Assembly (NCBI GenBank): GCA_947475895.1 | Contig: CANJMF010000005.1 | Coordinates: 89,982-153,981 of the forward strand | Length of the DNA: 64,000 bases | Reading direction: 5' to 3' | Source: Fidelibacterota bacterium | GTDB taxonomy: Bacteria; Pseudomonadota; Alphaproteobacteria; Rhodospirillales; Rhodospirillaceae | In this document: piece after piece, positions 55,560 to 64,000 of the stretch | Position numbering within the stretch: the first letter of the stretch is position 1 | How the letters are laid out: the number at the start of each line of letters is the position of its first letter | The notes under the pieces: generated by a model | The model's input: only the letters and a program-made list of their open reading frames with translations | Told to the model about the DNA's origin: nothing | Database searches by the model: none | Made by a program: the position numbers and the translations under genes

Positions 55560-58148
55560 ATGGACCTTGAGAAATTCACTGATCGAGCCAAAGGCTTTCT
55601 GCAGGCAGCGCAAACCATCGCGCTGCGTGAAAACCATCAGCAGGTCACCGGCGAGCATTTGCTGAAGGCGCTCCTTGACGACAAGGAGGGCATGGCTGCG
55701 CAATTGATCGAGACGGCCGGCGGTGATCCAGCCCGCGCCCTCAATGCCACCGAAGTTGAATTGAAAAAGCTGCCGCAAGTGCACGGCTCGGCTGCGCAGA
55801 CGTATTTGTCGGCGGATCTATCGCGTCTGCTGGATCAGGCGGCGCAAGCGGCGGAGAAGGCGGGCGACTCCTTTGTCACCGCCGAATACCTGCTCCTGGC
55901 GCTCACCATCTCCAAGACAGGGGCGACGAGTCAGATTCTGAAAAACGCCGGCCTGACGCCGACGACGCTCAATGCCGCGATCAAAGATTTGCGCAAGGGC
56001 CGCAAGGCGGAAACAGCCGGGGCCGAAGACCAATACGACGCACTGAAGAAATATACCCGCGATCTCACGGCACTCGCGCGCGACGGCAAACTCGATCCTG
56101 TCATTGGCCGCGACGAGGAAATACGGCGCACGATCCAAGTGCTCTCGCGACGCACCAAAAATAATCCCGTGCTCATTGGCGAACCGGGCGTGGGTAAGAC
56201 CGCGATTGTCGAAGGTTTGGCGCTGCGCATTATCAACGGCGACGTGCCCGAGAGTCTGAAAGAGAAAAAACTTCTGACGTTGGATCTCGGCGCATTGATC
56301 GCCGGTGCAAAATTCCGTGGCGAATTCGAAGAACGCCTTAAGGCGGTTCTGAACGAAGTCACCTCCGCCGCCGGTCAAATTATTCTGTTTATCGACGAAA
56401 TGCACACGCTGGTGGGTGCGGGCGCTGCGCAAGGCTCGATGGACGCGTCCAATCTGTTGAAGCCCGCCCTCGCGCGCGGCGAGCTGCACTGCGTGGGTGC
56501 GACGACACTCAACGAATATCGTAAGTACGTCGAAAAAGACGCAGCCCTTGCGCGGCGGTTCCAGCCCGTTTTCGCCAATGAACCGTCGGTCGAAGATACG
56601 ATTTCGATCTTGCGCGGCATCAAGGAAAAGTACGAGCTGCATCACGGCGTACGTATTTCCGACAGCGCGCTGGTGGCGGCGGCGACGTTATCGAACCGCT
56701 ACATCACCGATCGTTTTCTGCCCGATAAAGCTATCGACTTGATGGACGAAGCCGGTAGCCGTCTGCGCATGCAAGTGGATTCAAAGCCCGAAGAATTGGA
56801 CGAACTCGACCGGCGCATCGTGCAGCTCAAGATCGAGCGCGCGGCGCTGCAGAAAGAAAAAGACGACGCCTCTCGCGACCGCCTCAGCAAGCTTGAGGTG
56901 GAGCTAAGTGGGCTCGAAAAGGAATCCGCCGATCTGACGGGTCGTTGGCAGGCAGAGAAAAATAAGTTGGCCGACGCGACCAATGTTAAAGAACACCTGG
57001 AACGCGCGCGCGCCGAGCTGGATCAGTCGCTGCGCAAAAGCGAATACGAAAACGCCGGCAAGCTTCAGCACCAAGTGATTCCAGAACTGGAGCGTCGCCT
57101 GAAAACAGCGGAGAGCCGCGGCGCGGGCATGGTCGCTGAGGAAGTCACACCTGAGCATATTGCCGGCGTGGTCTCGCGCTGGACCGGTATTCCGGTGGAT
57201 AAAATGCTCGAAGGCGAGCGCGAGAAATTGCTCCAAATGGAGAGCGTGTTGGGCAAGCGCGTCATCGGTCAGCGAGAGGCCATTGAAGCCGTCTCGAACG
57301 CTGTGCGGCGCTCGCGCGCAGGATTGGGCGATCCCCATCGCCCGATCGGTTCTTTCCTTTTCCTTGGGCCGACTGGCGTCGGCAAGACTGAGCTAACCAA
57401 GGCACTCGCGTCATTTCTATTCGACGACGAAACGGCGCTCGCGCGCATCGATATGTCGGAATACATGGAAAAACATTCGGTCGCGCGTCTCATCGGCGCG
57501 CCGCCGGGGTATGTCGGTTATGAGGAAGGCGGAGCGCTGACCGAAGCCGTTCGCCGTCGTCCGTACCAAGTGATTCTGTTTGATGAAGTCGAGAAGGCGC
57601 ATCCGGATGTGTTCAACGTTCTGCTGCAGGTCCTTGACGACGGTCGCCTGACCGACGGGCAAGGCCGCACGGTCGACTTTCGCAATACACTCATCGTGCT
57701 GACTTCGAATCTCGGCGCCGATGTGCTCGCCAATCAAAAGGACGGCGAGGATTCCGGCGCGGTGCGCGGCCAGGTTATGACGGCAGTTCGTAGCGCTTTC
57801 CGTCCTGAATTCCTCAATCGCCTCGATGAAATTTTGCTGTTTCACCGTTTGTTTAAGTCGCAAATGGCCAGCATCGTCGACATCCAAATTCAGCGCGTGG
57901 CGAAACGTTTGGAAGAGCGCGGTGTCACCATCGCTCTCGACGACAAAGCGCGTACCTGGCTGGCTGAGCACGGCTATGACCCGATGTATGGTGCCCGCCC
58001 ATTGAAGCGCGTGATCCAGCGCAATTTAGAGAACCCGCTTGCCATGGCGGTGTTGGAAGGTCGCGTTGGTGCTGGGGCCGCGGTTGAAGTTTCGGCTGCT
58101 GCCGATGGCTTGGTGATTGATGGCCGGACGATTAAAGCAGCCGCTTAA
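55560..58148 (+). CDS. clpB: ClpB disaggregase
   Basis: This 862-residue Hsp100 ATPase has an N-terminal double Clp repeat (residues 1-150) and a first AAA+ module (GEPGVGKT at about 206). It has a coiled-coil middle domain (about 400-530) and a second AAA+ module ([13 protein letters not shown] at about 602). It works with DnaK to resolve aggregates and is typically heat-shock controlled. It ends 3 bases from the convergent M23 gene. Confidence 0.98.
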   Translation: MDLEKFTDRAKGFLQAAQTIALRENHQQVTGEHLLKALLDDKEGMAAQLIETAGGDPARALNATEVELKKLPQVHGSAAQTYLSADLSRLLDQAAQAAEKAGDSFVTAEYLLLALTISKTGATSQILKNAGLTPTTLNAAIKDLRKGRKAETAGAEDQYDALKKYTRDLTALARDGKLDPVIGRDEEIRRTIQVLSRRTKNNPVLIGEPGVGKTAIVEGLALRIINGDVPESLKEKKLLTLDLGALIAGAKFRGEFEERLKAVLNEVTSAAGQIILFIDEMHTLVGAGAAQGSMDASNLLKPALARGELHCVGATTLNEYRKYVEKDAALARRFQPVFANEPSVEDTISILRGIKEKYELHHGVRISDSALVAAATLSNRYITDRFLPDKAIDLMDEAGSRLRMQVDSKPEELDELDRRIVQLKIERAALQKEKDDASRDRLSKLEVELSGLEKESADLTGRWQAEKNKLADATNVKEHLERARAELDQSLRKSEYENAGKLQHQVIPELERRLKTAESRGAGMVAEEVTPEHIAGVVSRWTGIPVDKMLEGEREKLLQMESVLGKRVIGQREAIEAVSNAVRRSRAGLGDPHRPIGSFLFLGPTGVGKTELTKALASFLFDDETALARIDMSEYMEKHSVARLIGAPPGYVGYEEGGALTEAVRRRPYQVILFDEVEKAHPDVFNVLLQVLDDGRLTDGQGRTVDFRNTLIVLTSNLGADVLANQKDGEDSGAVRGQVMTAVRSAFRPEFLNRLDEILLFHRLFKSQMASIVDIQIQRVAKRLEERGVTIALDDKARTWLAEHGYDPMYGARPLKRVIQRNLENPLAMAVLEGRVGAGAAVEVSAAADGLVIDGRTIKAAA

Positions 58149-58151
58149 CAG

Positions 58152-59513
58152 CTACTTCTTCGCAGTTGTTTGCGCCGTCGCCGCAGACGCCATTTTGACG
58201 CCGTTCGGTTCAATCGAGGCGAAAGTCTGATCGGCCTTTTGCTTGGTGGCGCGGAATTGCGCCAGTAAGGTTCCGTCGAGTTTTTGGGCGGCCGGGAATT
58301 TCACGTTGATCGGATTGACCTGCTTCTGATTTTGCATCACTTCGAAATGCAGATGCGGGCCGGTCGCGCGCCCGGTTGCACCGACGTAACCGATGATCTG
58401 GCCTTGGCGCACACGCTTGCCGATGGCGAAGTCGGGCGCGAAGCGGTTCATGTGCGCGTATGCGGTCGCATACTCGTTGTTGTGACGGATGCGGATGTAA
58501 TTGCCGAAGGAGGGGCTCAACTCGCGCTTCTCGATGATGCCATCGCCCGCGGCCATGATAGGCGTGCCTTTCGGCGCACCAAAGTCGACGCCGCGATGCA
58601 TGAGCGAGTATCCGAGGATGGGATGCATGCGCAGGCCAAAGCTCGACGTCAGTACGGCGCCGTTTACAGGCGTGCGCAAAAGCGCTTTGCGAACGCCTTC
58701 ACCTTTGTCGTTGTAGTATTCGTAAGAGCCGTCTTCTTGCTTGAAGGCATAGAACTTCAGCGGTGAACCGCTCAGCGTCATGGCAGCGTATTGAATGGTC
58801 AGATTGCGCACGGCGCGACCATCGTTGGTGGCGTTGCGTTCAAACATGACTTCAAACTGATCGCCCTTTTGTACGTCGCGTTGAAAGTCGACGTCGTAGG
58901 AAAAGATCTTCACCATGGCGGTGAGAACATCCATCGGCAGGCCGTTGGCTTGCGCGGATTCAAACAGGCTGGTCGAAATCGTGCCCTCGGTGCGCACGAA
59001 CTCGCGGTGCGTTTCGGCGACAATTTCCTTGGCCTCAAAGGAGCCGTCGTCTTGACGCACGACGGCGATGCTGTAGCCGGGGTTGAGTTCGAAATCGAGG
59101 CGCGTCAGCGATCCGCCGTCGCCTTCGACAGCAAAATTGTCGTAAGCGAGCGCCAACTCTTGGCCGGCTTGAAGGCGCTTAGGGTCAAAGACCCCGCGTA
59201 CGGCATCCACGACGTTTTGCGCAGTGAAGCGGTCGGCGCCGGTGCGCACGAGCACATCGCTCAAGGTGTCGCCGGCGCGCAAAGTCACGCTCCGTGCCGC
59301 GGGCTCAATCGCCGCATGGACGATCGCGCGCACGTTTTCGGACAGCGTTTCGGCGCCCGCGAAATTTTCAGGCACCAGCGAGAAAAGGGATGGCGTGAGC
59401 AGGGATAGCTTACTTGGGGTCGTGGCGGTGGGAATCATCAACGTCGTGAGGGCGCCGACGGCGGCTCCAGCGAACGCACACAACCAAGCGTCTGGAAGAA
59501 GACGAGTGCCCAA
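58152..59513 (-). CDS. M23-family (LytM) metallopeptidase, membrane-anchored
   Basis: This 453-residue protein starts at TTG 59513 (a GGGGG sequence upstream; no other start before an in-frame stop). It has an N-terminal transmembrane helix (about residues 9-28), a LysM-like/OapA segment (SVTLRAGDTLSDVLVRTGA, DPKRLQAGQELAL) and a C-terminal M23 domain with zinc ligands in HRGVDFG and HLHFE. It is probably a murein DD-endopeptidase at the cell wall, of the MepM/YebA type. Confidence 0.92.
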   Translation of the reverse strand: MGTRLLPDAWLCAFAGAAVGALTTLMIPTATTPSKLSLLTPSLFSLVPENFAGAETLSENVRAIVHAAIEPAARSVTLRAGDTLSDVLVRTGADRFTAQNVVDAVRGVFDPKRLQAGQELALAYDNFAVEGDGGSLTRLDFELNPGYSIAVVRQDDGSFEAKEIVAETHREFVRTEGTISTSLFESAQANGLPMDVLTAMVKIFSYDVDFQRDVQKGDQFEVMFERNATNDGRAVRNLTIQYAAMTLSGSPLKFYAFKQEDGSYEYYNDKGEGVRKALLRTPVNGAVLTSSFGLRMHPILGYSLMHRGVDFGAPKGTPIMAAGDGIIEKRELSPSFGNYIRIRHNNEYATAYAHMNRFAPDFAIGKRVRQGQIIGYVGATGRATGPHLHFEVMQNQKQVNPINVKFPAAQKLDGTLLAQFRATKQKADQTFASIEPNGVKMASAATAQTTAKK

Positions 59514-59630
59514 TAAACCCCCAACCGGTTCGCCGCTTTCGCCAGGTTACGCTCCCGACCAAAAGCTCATTTTTACCCACTCGTTTTTTTAGATGGCGTC
59601 CCGTGGGTGGCTGGGATTCTGAGGGAGGAG

Positions 59631-59692
59631 AGAGTCGGTGTCAAGATTCTCCATGCGAATCAAGAGATTGCTGCCTTAATTCGCATGGAGTT
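59631..59692. repeat. Copy A of a short repeat downstream of the secreted paralogs
   Basis: It includes a perfect 12-bp inverted repeat CTCCATGCGAAT/ATTCGCATGGAG (59649-59660 with 59679-59690) around an 18-nt loop. It lies 16 bases past the pseudogene stop and aligns with copy B at 61422-61485 through ATTCTCC/ATTTTCC and GCGAATCAAG/ACGAATCAAG. Confidence 0.6.
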
Positions 59693-59705
59693 TCGCGTTG
59701 AGGTT

Positions 59706-61260
59706 TTAAAATGCGCCGCAGCTCGTTCCTGAGAAAGTCCCCGCGGAGGGCCCCCCTGAATAGCTGCCGCTAAACGACGTTGCCGTTAATGTGCCGCTAA
59801 TGCTCACCGTGCCCTCATCCACCGGAGCGTATCCCGTGAACGAGGTTCCGCTCACGGTGCCGTAAATGGGGCCACTGTCGCCGTCAGAGTCGCGGTGCGA
59901 GCCCGTAAACGTCGTGCCGGTTACGACGAAGCTTAATGAGCCGGACGTTACCCCGTCGTCGTCGTGGCCCGCGTAGGTGCCGCAATAGCCCTTCGATGTG
60001 ACTCCGGACGTTTGCTTACCGCCGCCGAAGGTGCCTGTGATTGATGGGCCGGTAAAGCTACCCGTCACTGTACCCGTGCCACTAACGGCACCGGTGAAGG
60101 TGTAACCGCCGCCGCTCAAGCTGATCGCGCGCGTCACCGTGTTAGTACGTGCCCGTCAGTGTAACCGCGCTCCCCGTTGGCGGCTTATAGCTGCCGCTGA
60201 TGGTCACGCTAGCTTGCTGATGTTCCACCGCCGAAGCCTTTTCAACCGCGGAAGGCGTTTCGACAGCCGAAGCAGTGCTCGCGCTGGCGGGGATCGTGAG
60301 CGAGAAGGTTCCGGTTGTCCCATTGCTCAATGCGACCACGCCGTCGAAGGCCGCCGTTGTCGTGATCGCGGTGCTGACCGGCGCATTCAAAGCGCACGCC
60401 GTGGTCATGGCAAATGAACCACCCAACGTGTTGTTCCCAATGGAATGGATCGCTGTTGCCTGTGGCGCTGCACCGGTGCTCTCGGTGATGAGAAGGTTGG
60501 CCCAAAGCTCGAATATGCTGCCCGACGACACGGGTTGCCATCCAAACTGGGTTTGCAGCGAATTCGACAAGGTGGTTGCATTGGCTCCATTGTAAAACGG
60601 CGCGCTGAAGGTTTGATTGGCCTGAATTGTCACGTCTTTGGTGCCGATGGTCTCACCGGTGCGCGCGTTCACGCCGACGATGTGGTAGGTCGCCGCGGTT
60701 GCCGCATAATTATGGATCAACACGCTCGTGGGATAGCTGTTGCCTCCGGTTACCAAGAGCGAGCTCGTGAGGTTGGTGAGGACGAGCGTGTTAGACGCGG
60801 CTAGGGTCGATTGATTCAACAAGTTCGTACAGACGCTCGCGTTCTCGAAGAATTTCGTGCCGTCGTTATAGTAGACGTGCTGATAGCCGGCTCTGGCTTC
60901 GCTTGATTTCAGATAAACGATCCATCCGGTTCCATTCGAGACCGTGGTGTTCGCATACTGTGAGCCGAACAACTCGCCGATCCTGAATTGCAGTGAAGCA
61001 TGCGACGGAACGCTGATGCTAAAGGGGCTACCGACTGTGACGCCGGTCGCGGGATTCACGATGATGAGATCGAATTGCGCGGAGGTAATCCCGCCGTTGA
61101 AGAGGCGGATATAAGAATCAGTTTGGCCACTGGTCGTGACGATGGTGTTAAGCACGCTCGGAATAATCGAATATGTACTGCCGTCGATGGCGGCTTGCGC
61201 CTTCTCAACGGTCGCGCTTCCTAACAGCGCGACAAATAGACATGCGAATAGTTTGCGCAT
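59706..61260 (-). pseudogene. Frameshifted paralog of the secreted protein at 61506-63032
   Basis: The N-terminal part (61260 down to 60142, 372 residues) has a signal peptide, the shared repeat domain (from YSIIPSVLN) and a TISGSYKPPTGS strand, then stops at a TAA. The frame after it (60137 to 59706) continues exactly where the paralog does (TRAISLSGGGYTFTG matches TRSLTVTGGGYTFTG). The paralog has TACAACACCGTGACG where this gene has TACTAACACGGTGACG, so one extra base is the cause. Both halves otherwise look conserved. It may be a real pseudogene, a phase-variable switch or a sequencing error. Confidence 0.8.
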
Positions 61261-61421
61261 TGTGCTTCCCCCCAAAAACGGCCTTACAGGCCTAAGACCC
61301 AGCTTTTTGCCGGCTAGTTGATAACGTAGCGGCCACGAATGAAGCCGCCAACACGAATAGCTGTAACGTCATGCACGTGTTCCCGACCTGGGTGTAGTGC
61401 GTGGCGGGCCCCACTGATTTT

Positions 61422-61485
61422 AGAGTGCCTGGGGTCAGAATTTTCCCTACGAATCAAGCCACTGCTGTCTCAAGTCGTATGAACT
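61422..61485. repeat. Copy B of a short repeat downstream of the secreted paralogs
   Basis: This element resembles copy A but its hairpin has decayed to TACGA/TCGTA (61448-61452 with 61475-61479). It contains GGGGTCAGAATTTTCC, a sequence reminiscent of REP-like elements. It lies 21 bases past the stop of the intact paralog, the same relative position as copy A. Confidence 0.5.
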
Positions 61486-61505
61486 CCCACGTCAGGTGTT
61501 AAAAA

Positions 61506-63032
61506 CTACCGCAGTTCGTACCCGTCCACGTGCCGGTGCCATGTGCCGCTGAAGGCGGCCGTGGTCTCGGATCCCGTCGCGTAACCACTCACTAATGTCG
61601 CGCTAGCGGTCCCTGTGATGCGTGCAGAACTGCCGTCGTCTGAAGCAATCGAACCGCTAACCGCTCCGCTTCCGCTCACAACGAAGTTGAACGTTCCCGA
61701 TATTGCGCCTTCGTTATCGTGTCCGGAAAATGTTCCGCAATATCCTCTACTCGTCACAGTCGCTGATCTTTTATCGCCGGCGAACCCACCAAGGGCGCCA
61801 CCCGGGCCGGTATATGTGCCGGAGAAAGTGCTTCCCGCGATAACGCCGCCGGTGAAGGTGTAGCCGCCGCCGGTGACGGTAAGGCTGCGCGTCACGGTGT
61901 TGTACGTGCCGGTGAGCGTGATGGTGGTGCTACCGATCCTGAGTGTCCCTGTGACGTTGGTTGTTGCTTGTGGTTTCTCGATTGCGGCCTTCGTCGTCAT
62001 CATGTTTTCCGGAGCGGCGCTGGTTGAGCCGCTGGCGGGCACGGTGATCGAGAACGTGCCGCTTTGACCGTTTGCACCCGCGATTGCTCCGTCAAATGTT
62101 GTTGTCGTGGTTGCGGACAGTGCCGTTGAGATCGGCGCATTGAGTGCGCAAGCAGACGTCATCGCAAACGACCCGCCCAGCGTGTTGTTTCCGATGGAAT
62201 GCGTTGCGGACGCTTGGGGCGTCGCACCACTGGTGTCGATGATGAGAAGGTTCGCCCAAAGCTCAAAGGTGCTTCCCGATGAAATTGGTGTCCAGCCGAA
62301 ATTGTTTTGCAGCGAGTTTGCGAGCGTCGTTGCATTCGCGGGATTAAAGAAGGGTGCGCTGAAGGTTTGATTGGCTTGAATAGTGACGTCTTTGGTGCCG
62401 AGTGTTTGTCCGGTGCGCGCGTTCACGCCGATCAGTCGATAGGTCGCCGCCGTCGCCGAATAATTGTGGATCACAACGCTCGTCGGATAGCTGTTGCTTC
62501 CGTTCACGAGCAGCGAACTCGTGAGATTCGTAAGCACCAACGTGTTCGATGCAGCAAGCGTCGATTGATTCAATAAATTCGTGCACGAACTCGCATTCTC
62601 GAAGAATTTCGTGCCGTCGTTGTAATAAACATGCTGATAGCCGGCACTGGCTTCGCTCGATTTCACGTAAACAATCCACGCGGTCCCGACAGACACGGTG
62701 GTGTTCGCATATAGCGCGCCGAAAAGTTCACCGATCCTGTACTGCAACGAGGCGTGCGAAGGAACGTTGATGCTGAATGGGGTGCCGACCGTCGCGCCGG
62801 TGGACGGATTTACAATGGTGAGGTCAAACCGCGCAGACGCGAGTCCTCCATTGAAAAGTCGGATGTAGGAATCGGTTTGGCCATTTGTCGTGACGACTGT
62901 GTTGAGCACGCTTGGAATAATCGAATACGTACTTCCATCGATAGCTTCAGGTTTTTCCAAGCCGGCATGTGACGTCTTCGGCATCGCGCCGATCAAAATG
63001 GCGGCAACGAAATAGACCAATAGTGGACGCAT
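61506..63032 (-). CDS. Secreted protein with protease-shared repeat domain and C-terminal beta-repeat domain
   Basis: This 508-residue protein starts at ATG 63032 after GGGGGAAG. Residues 1-23 form a signal peptide (ending SHA). The domain from YSIIPSVLN to FAMTSACAL (about 36-300) is the same as in its frameshifted neighbour. It aligns with the two repeats of the protease at 32745: RLFNGG, GYQHVYYNDG, NASSC, PTSVVIHN, DARTG-like blocks. A Ser/Thr/Gly-rich C-terminal half follows (SLTVTGGGYTFTGG, SRGYCGTFSGHD). No enzyme motif is visible; it could be an adhesin or matrix component. Confidence 0.8.
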   Translation of the reverse strand: MRPLLVYFVAAILIGAMPKTSHAGLEKPEAIDGSTYSIIPSVLNTVVTTNGQTDSYIRLFNGGLASARFDLTIVNPSTGATVGTPFSINVPSHASLQYRIGELFGALYANTTVSVGTAWIVYVKSSEASAGYQHVYYNDGTKFFENASSCTNLLNQSTLAASNTLVLTNLTSSLLVNGSNSYPTSVVIHNYSATAATYRLIGVNARTGQTLGTKDVTIQANQTFSAPFFNPANATTLANSLQNNFGWTPISSGSTFELWANLLIIDTSGATPQASATHSIGNNTLGGSFAMTSACALNAPISTALSATTTTTFDGAIAGANGQSGTFSITVPASGSTSAAPENMMTTKAAIEKPQATTNVTGTLRIGSTTITLTGTYNTVTRSLTVTGGGYTFTGGVIAGSTFSGTYTGPGGALGGFAGDKRSATVTSRGYCGTFSGHDNEGAISGTFNFVVSGSGAVSGSIASDDGSSARITGTASATLVSGYATGSETTAAFSGTWHRHVDGYELR

Positions 63033-63317
63033 GTGCGCTTCCCCCTAAATTTCCTCGCTCGCTCCGGATGCTCCCCAACCAATTGCGGGGCTTAAACTAC
63101 CCGCCAGGCCCCGGACTGCCAATTCCCTGTTCCAATTGCGGCCTTTAATGGCTGGCGTCGTAGGATCGGCGCGCCATGCCCAAAGGCTTCGTGGGCGACT
63201 CTGTGGCTTCGGATCACCCCCTTAAATCACGCATTTCTCGCGTTTCTAGAGCGAGTGCGGGCTCTCGCGATTCTAGGTCTCTGAGGAATAACGGTTATTT
63301 CGGACGCAACTTTTGCG

Positions 63318-63339
63318 TTTTCCACAGACATGTGGATAA
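63318..63339. promoter_or_regulatory. Two inverted DnaA boxes
   Basis: TTTTCCACA (63318-63326) and TGTGGATAA (63331-63339; complement TTATCCACA) face each other with 4 bases between. The second is an exact consensus box. AT-rich sequence follows. They could regulate the rRNA operon or be part of an origin; see finding. Confidence 0.7.
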
Positions 63340-63414
63340 GTTTTTTGGTTAAGAAAATGCTAAGCCATTGTTTATGCGCATTTTTTTTATCGTCACATCA
63401 GCGTCAAAATGCGC

Positions 63415-63443
63415 TTGACGGGGGATGGGTGAAGCCTTAGAAC
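63415..63443 (+). promoter_or_regulatory. Ribosomal RNA operon promoter
   Basis: TTGACG (63415-63420) and TAGAAC (63438-63443) have a 17-base spacer, a normal alphaproteobacterial rrn promoter arrangement. About 240 bases of leader follow before the 16S start. Confidence 0.65.
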
Positions 63444-63687
63444 CCGGCCTCCCAAGCCGAGGGGCGTTAGAGAGTTCTCGGAGCGGGCGGGTTTCGCCCC
63501 CTCTGAACGTTTCGCTTCGCGCGCTTGGTCGTTATTTGACATTGTGAAGAGATCGAACGAAAGGGATGCGTAGGCGGCGTCACGTTGCGTTAACGGACGT
63601 CCTTATAGCATCCGCGCAAATCAAAGTAATTGTGACGCAAATCACAAGAGTCGTGATGTGTGCGTTTGTGTTTTAGGATCTCCAAAT

Positions 63688-64000
<313 letters not shown>

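Larger units (their letters stand above)
63033..63687. other. Non-coding region upstream of the rRNA operon
   Basis: No supportable gene is present. It holds, in order: the 5' end of the secreted paralog region; an AT-rich segment (63339-63392); paired DnaA boxes at 63318-63339; a CtrA-like TTAA-N7-CTAA at about 63349; the rrn promoter at 63415-63443; a boxA-like TTTGACATTGTGAA (63535-63548); and an inverted repeat TGTGA-N6-TCACA (63631-63646) in the leader. Confidence 0.6.

Noticed and set aside
63176..63352. 59-codon frame MPKGFVGDSVASD in the region before 16S
   Set aside because: Crosses the DnaA boxes and has only a weak ribosome site; composition Ser/Arg-rich with no match I recognise.

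Overview
The window is about 64 kb of GC-rich chromosomal DNA from an alphaproteobacterium. The support is the partial 16S rRNA at the right end (from about 63688), an EcfG-type ECF sigma factor, the purC-purS-purQ-purL-bolA-grxD run, and the rodZ-like/ispG/hisS/prfA/prmC/DUF4167/clpB run. The 16S segment looks alphaproteobacterial, but I would not name a genus. Coding density is high, many starts are GTG or TTG, and most of the window is housekeeping sequence. There are no tRNA genes, CRISPR arrays, transposases or phage genes that I can see.

Layout, left to right. 1-5.6 kb: a cut-off lipoprotein, a cytochrome c, glutathione reductase, an FkbM methyltransferase, an ArsC-like reductase, a PRC-barrel protein, the EcfG-like sigma factor and a DUF1272 protein. 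5.7-20.2 kb: class II DAHP synthase, a PEP-CTERM protein, a membrane glutamate-synthase-like flavoprotein, an acyltransferase, nadE-glnS, then a four-gene cluster of circularly permuted ATP-grasp, alpha-E, transglutaminase and the proteasome-like peptidase Anbu, followed by a TrmJ-type methylase. 20.2-30.1 kb: rpsD with a structured leader, the purine operon on the minus strand, an NRDE protein, a TPR-methyltransferase and purB. 30.2-36.4 kb: a bactofilin-like membrane protein, an SRPBCC protein, glutathione peroxidase, a candidate stress-regulated small RNA and a large secreted zinc protease. 36.4-44.1 kb: GST, radC, map, sfsA, an NDUFAF5-like methyltransferase, comF, a formyltransferase, grxC, a nitrilase-family gene, DUF1178 and ubiG. 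44.3-58.1 kb: lysC, a nitronate monooxygenase-like gene, ptsP, the rodZ-like gene, ispG, hisS, prfA, prmC, DUF4167 and clpB. 58.1-64 kb: an M23 peptidase, two secreted paralogs (one frameshifted), and an rrn promoter region with paired DnaA boxes leading into 16S rRNA.

The most notable item is an unannotated locus at 32445-32570. It has an exact EcfG-type promoter (GGAAC-N16-CGTT), then a 10-bp hairpin with a 20-nt C-rich loop, then an 11-bp terminator hairpin with a C6 loop. That is the architecture of a general-stress-response sRNA of the Caulobacter GsrN kind. The window also encodes an EcfG-like sigma factor that could drive it, and several glutathione and peroxide-defence genes lie around it.

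The second notable item is an apparently undescribed secreted domain of about 230-265 residues. It occurs twice in the zinc protease (32745-35600) and once in each of the two paralogs 25 kb away (59706-63032). The Anbu cluster is a known but functionally unresolved system, and it looks intact here.
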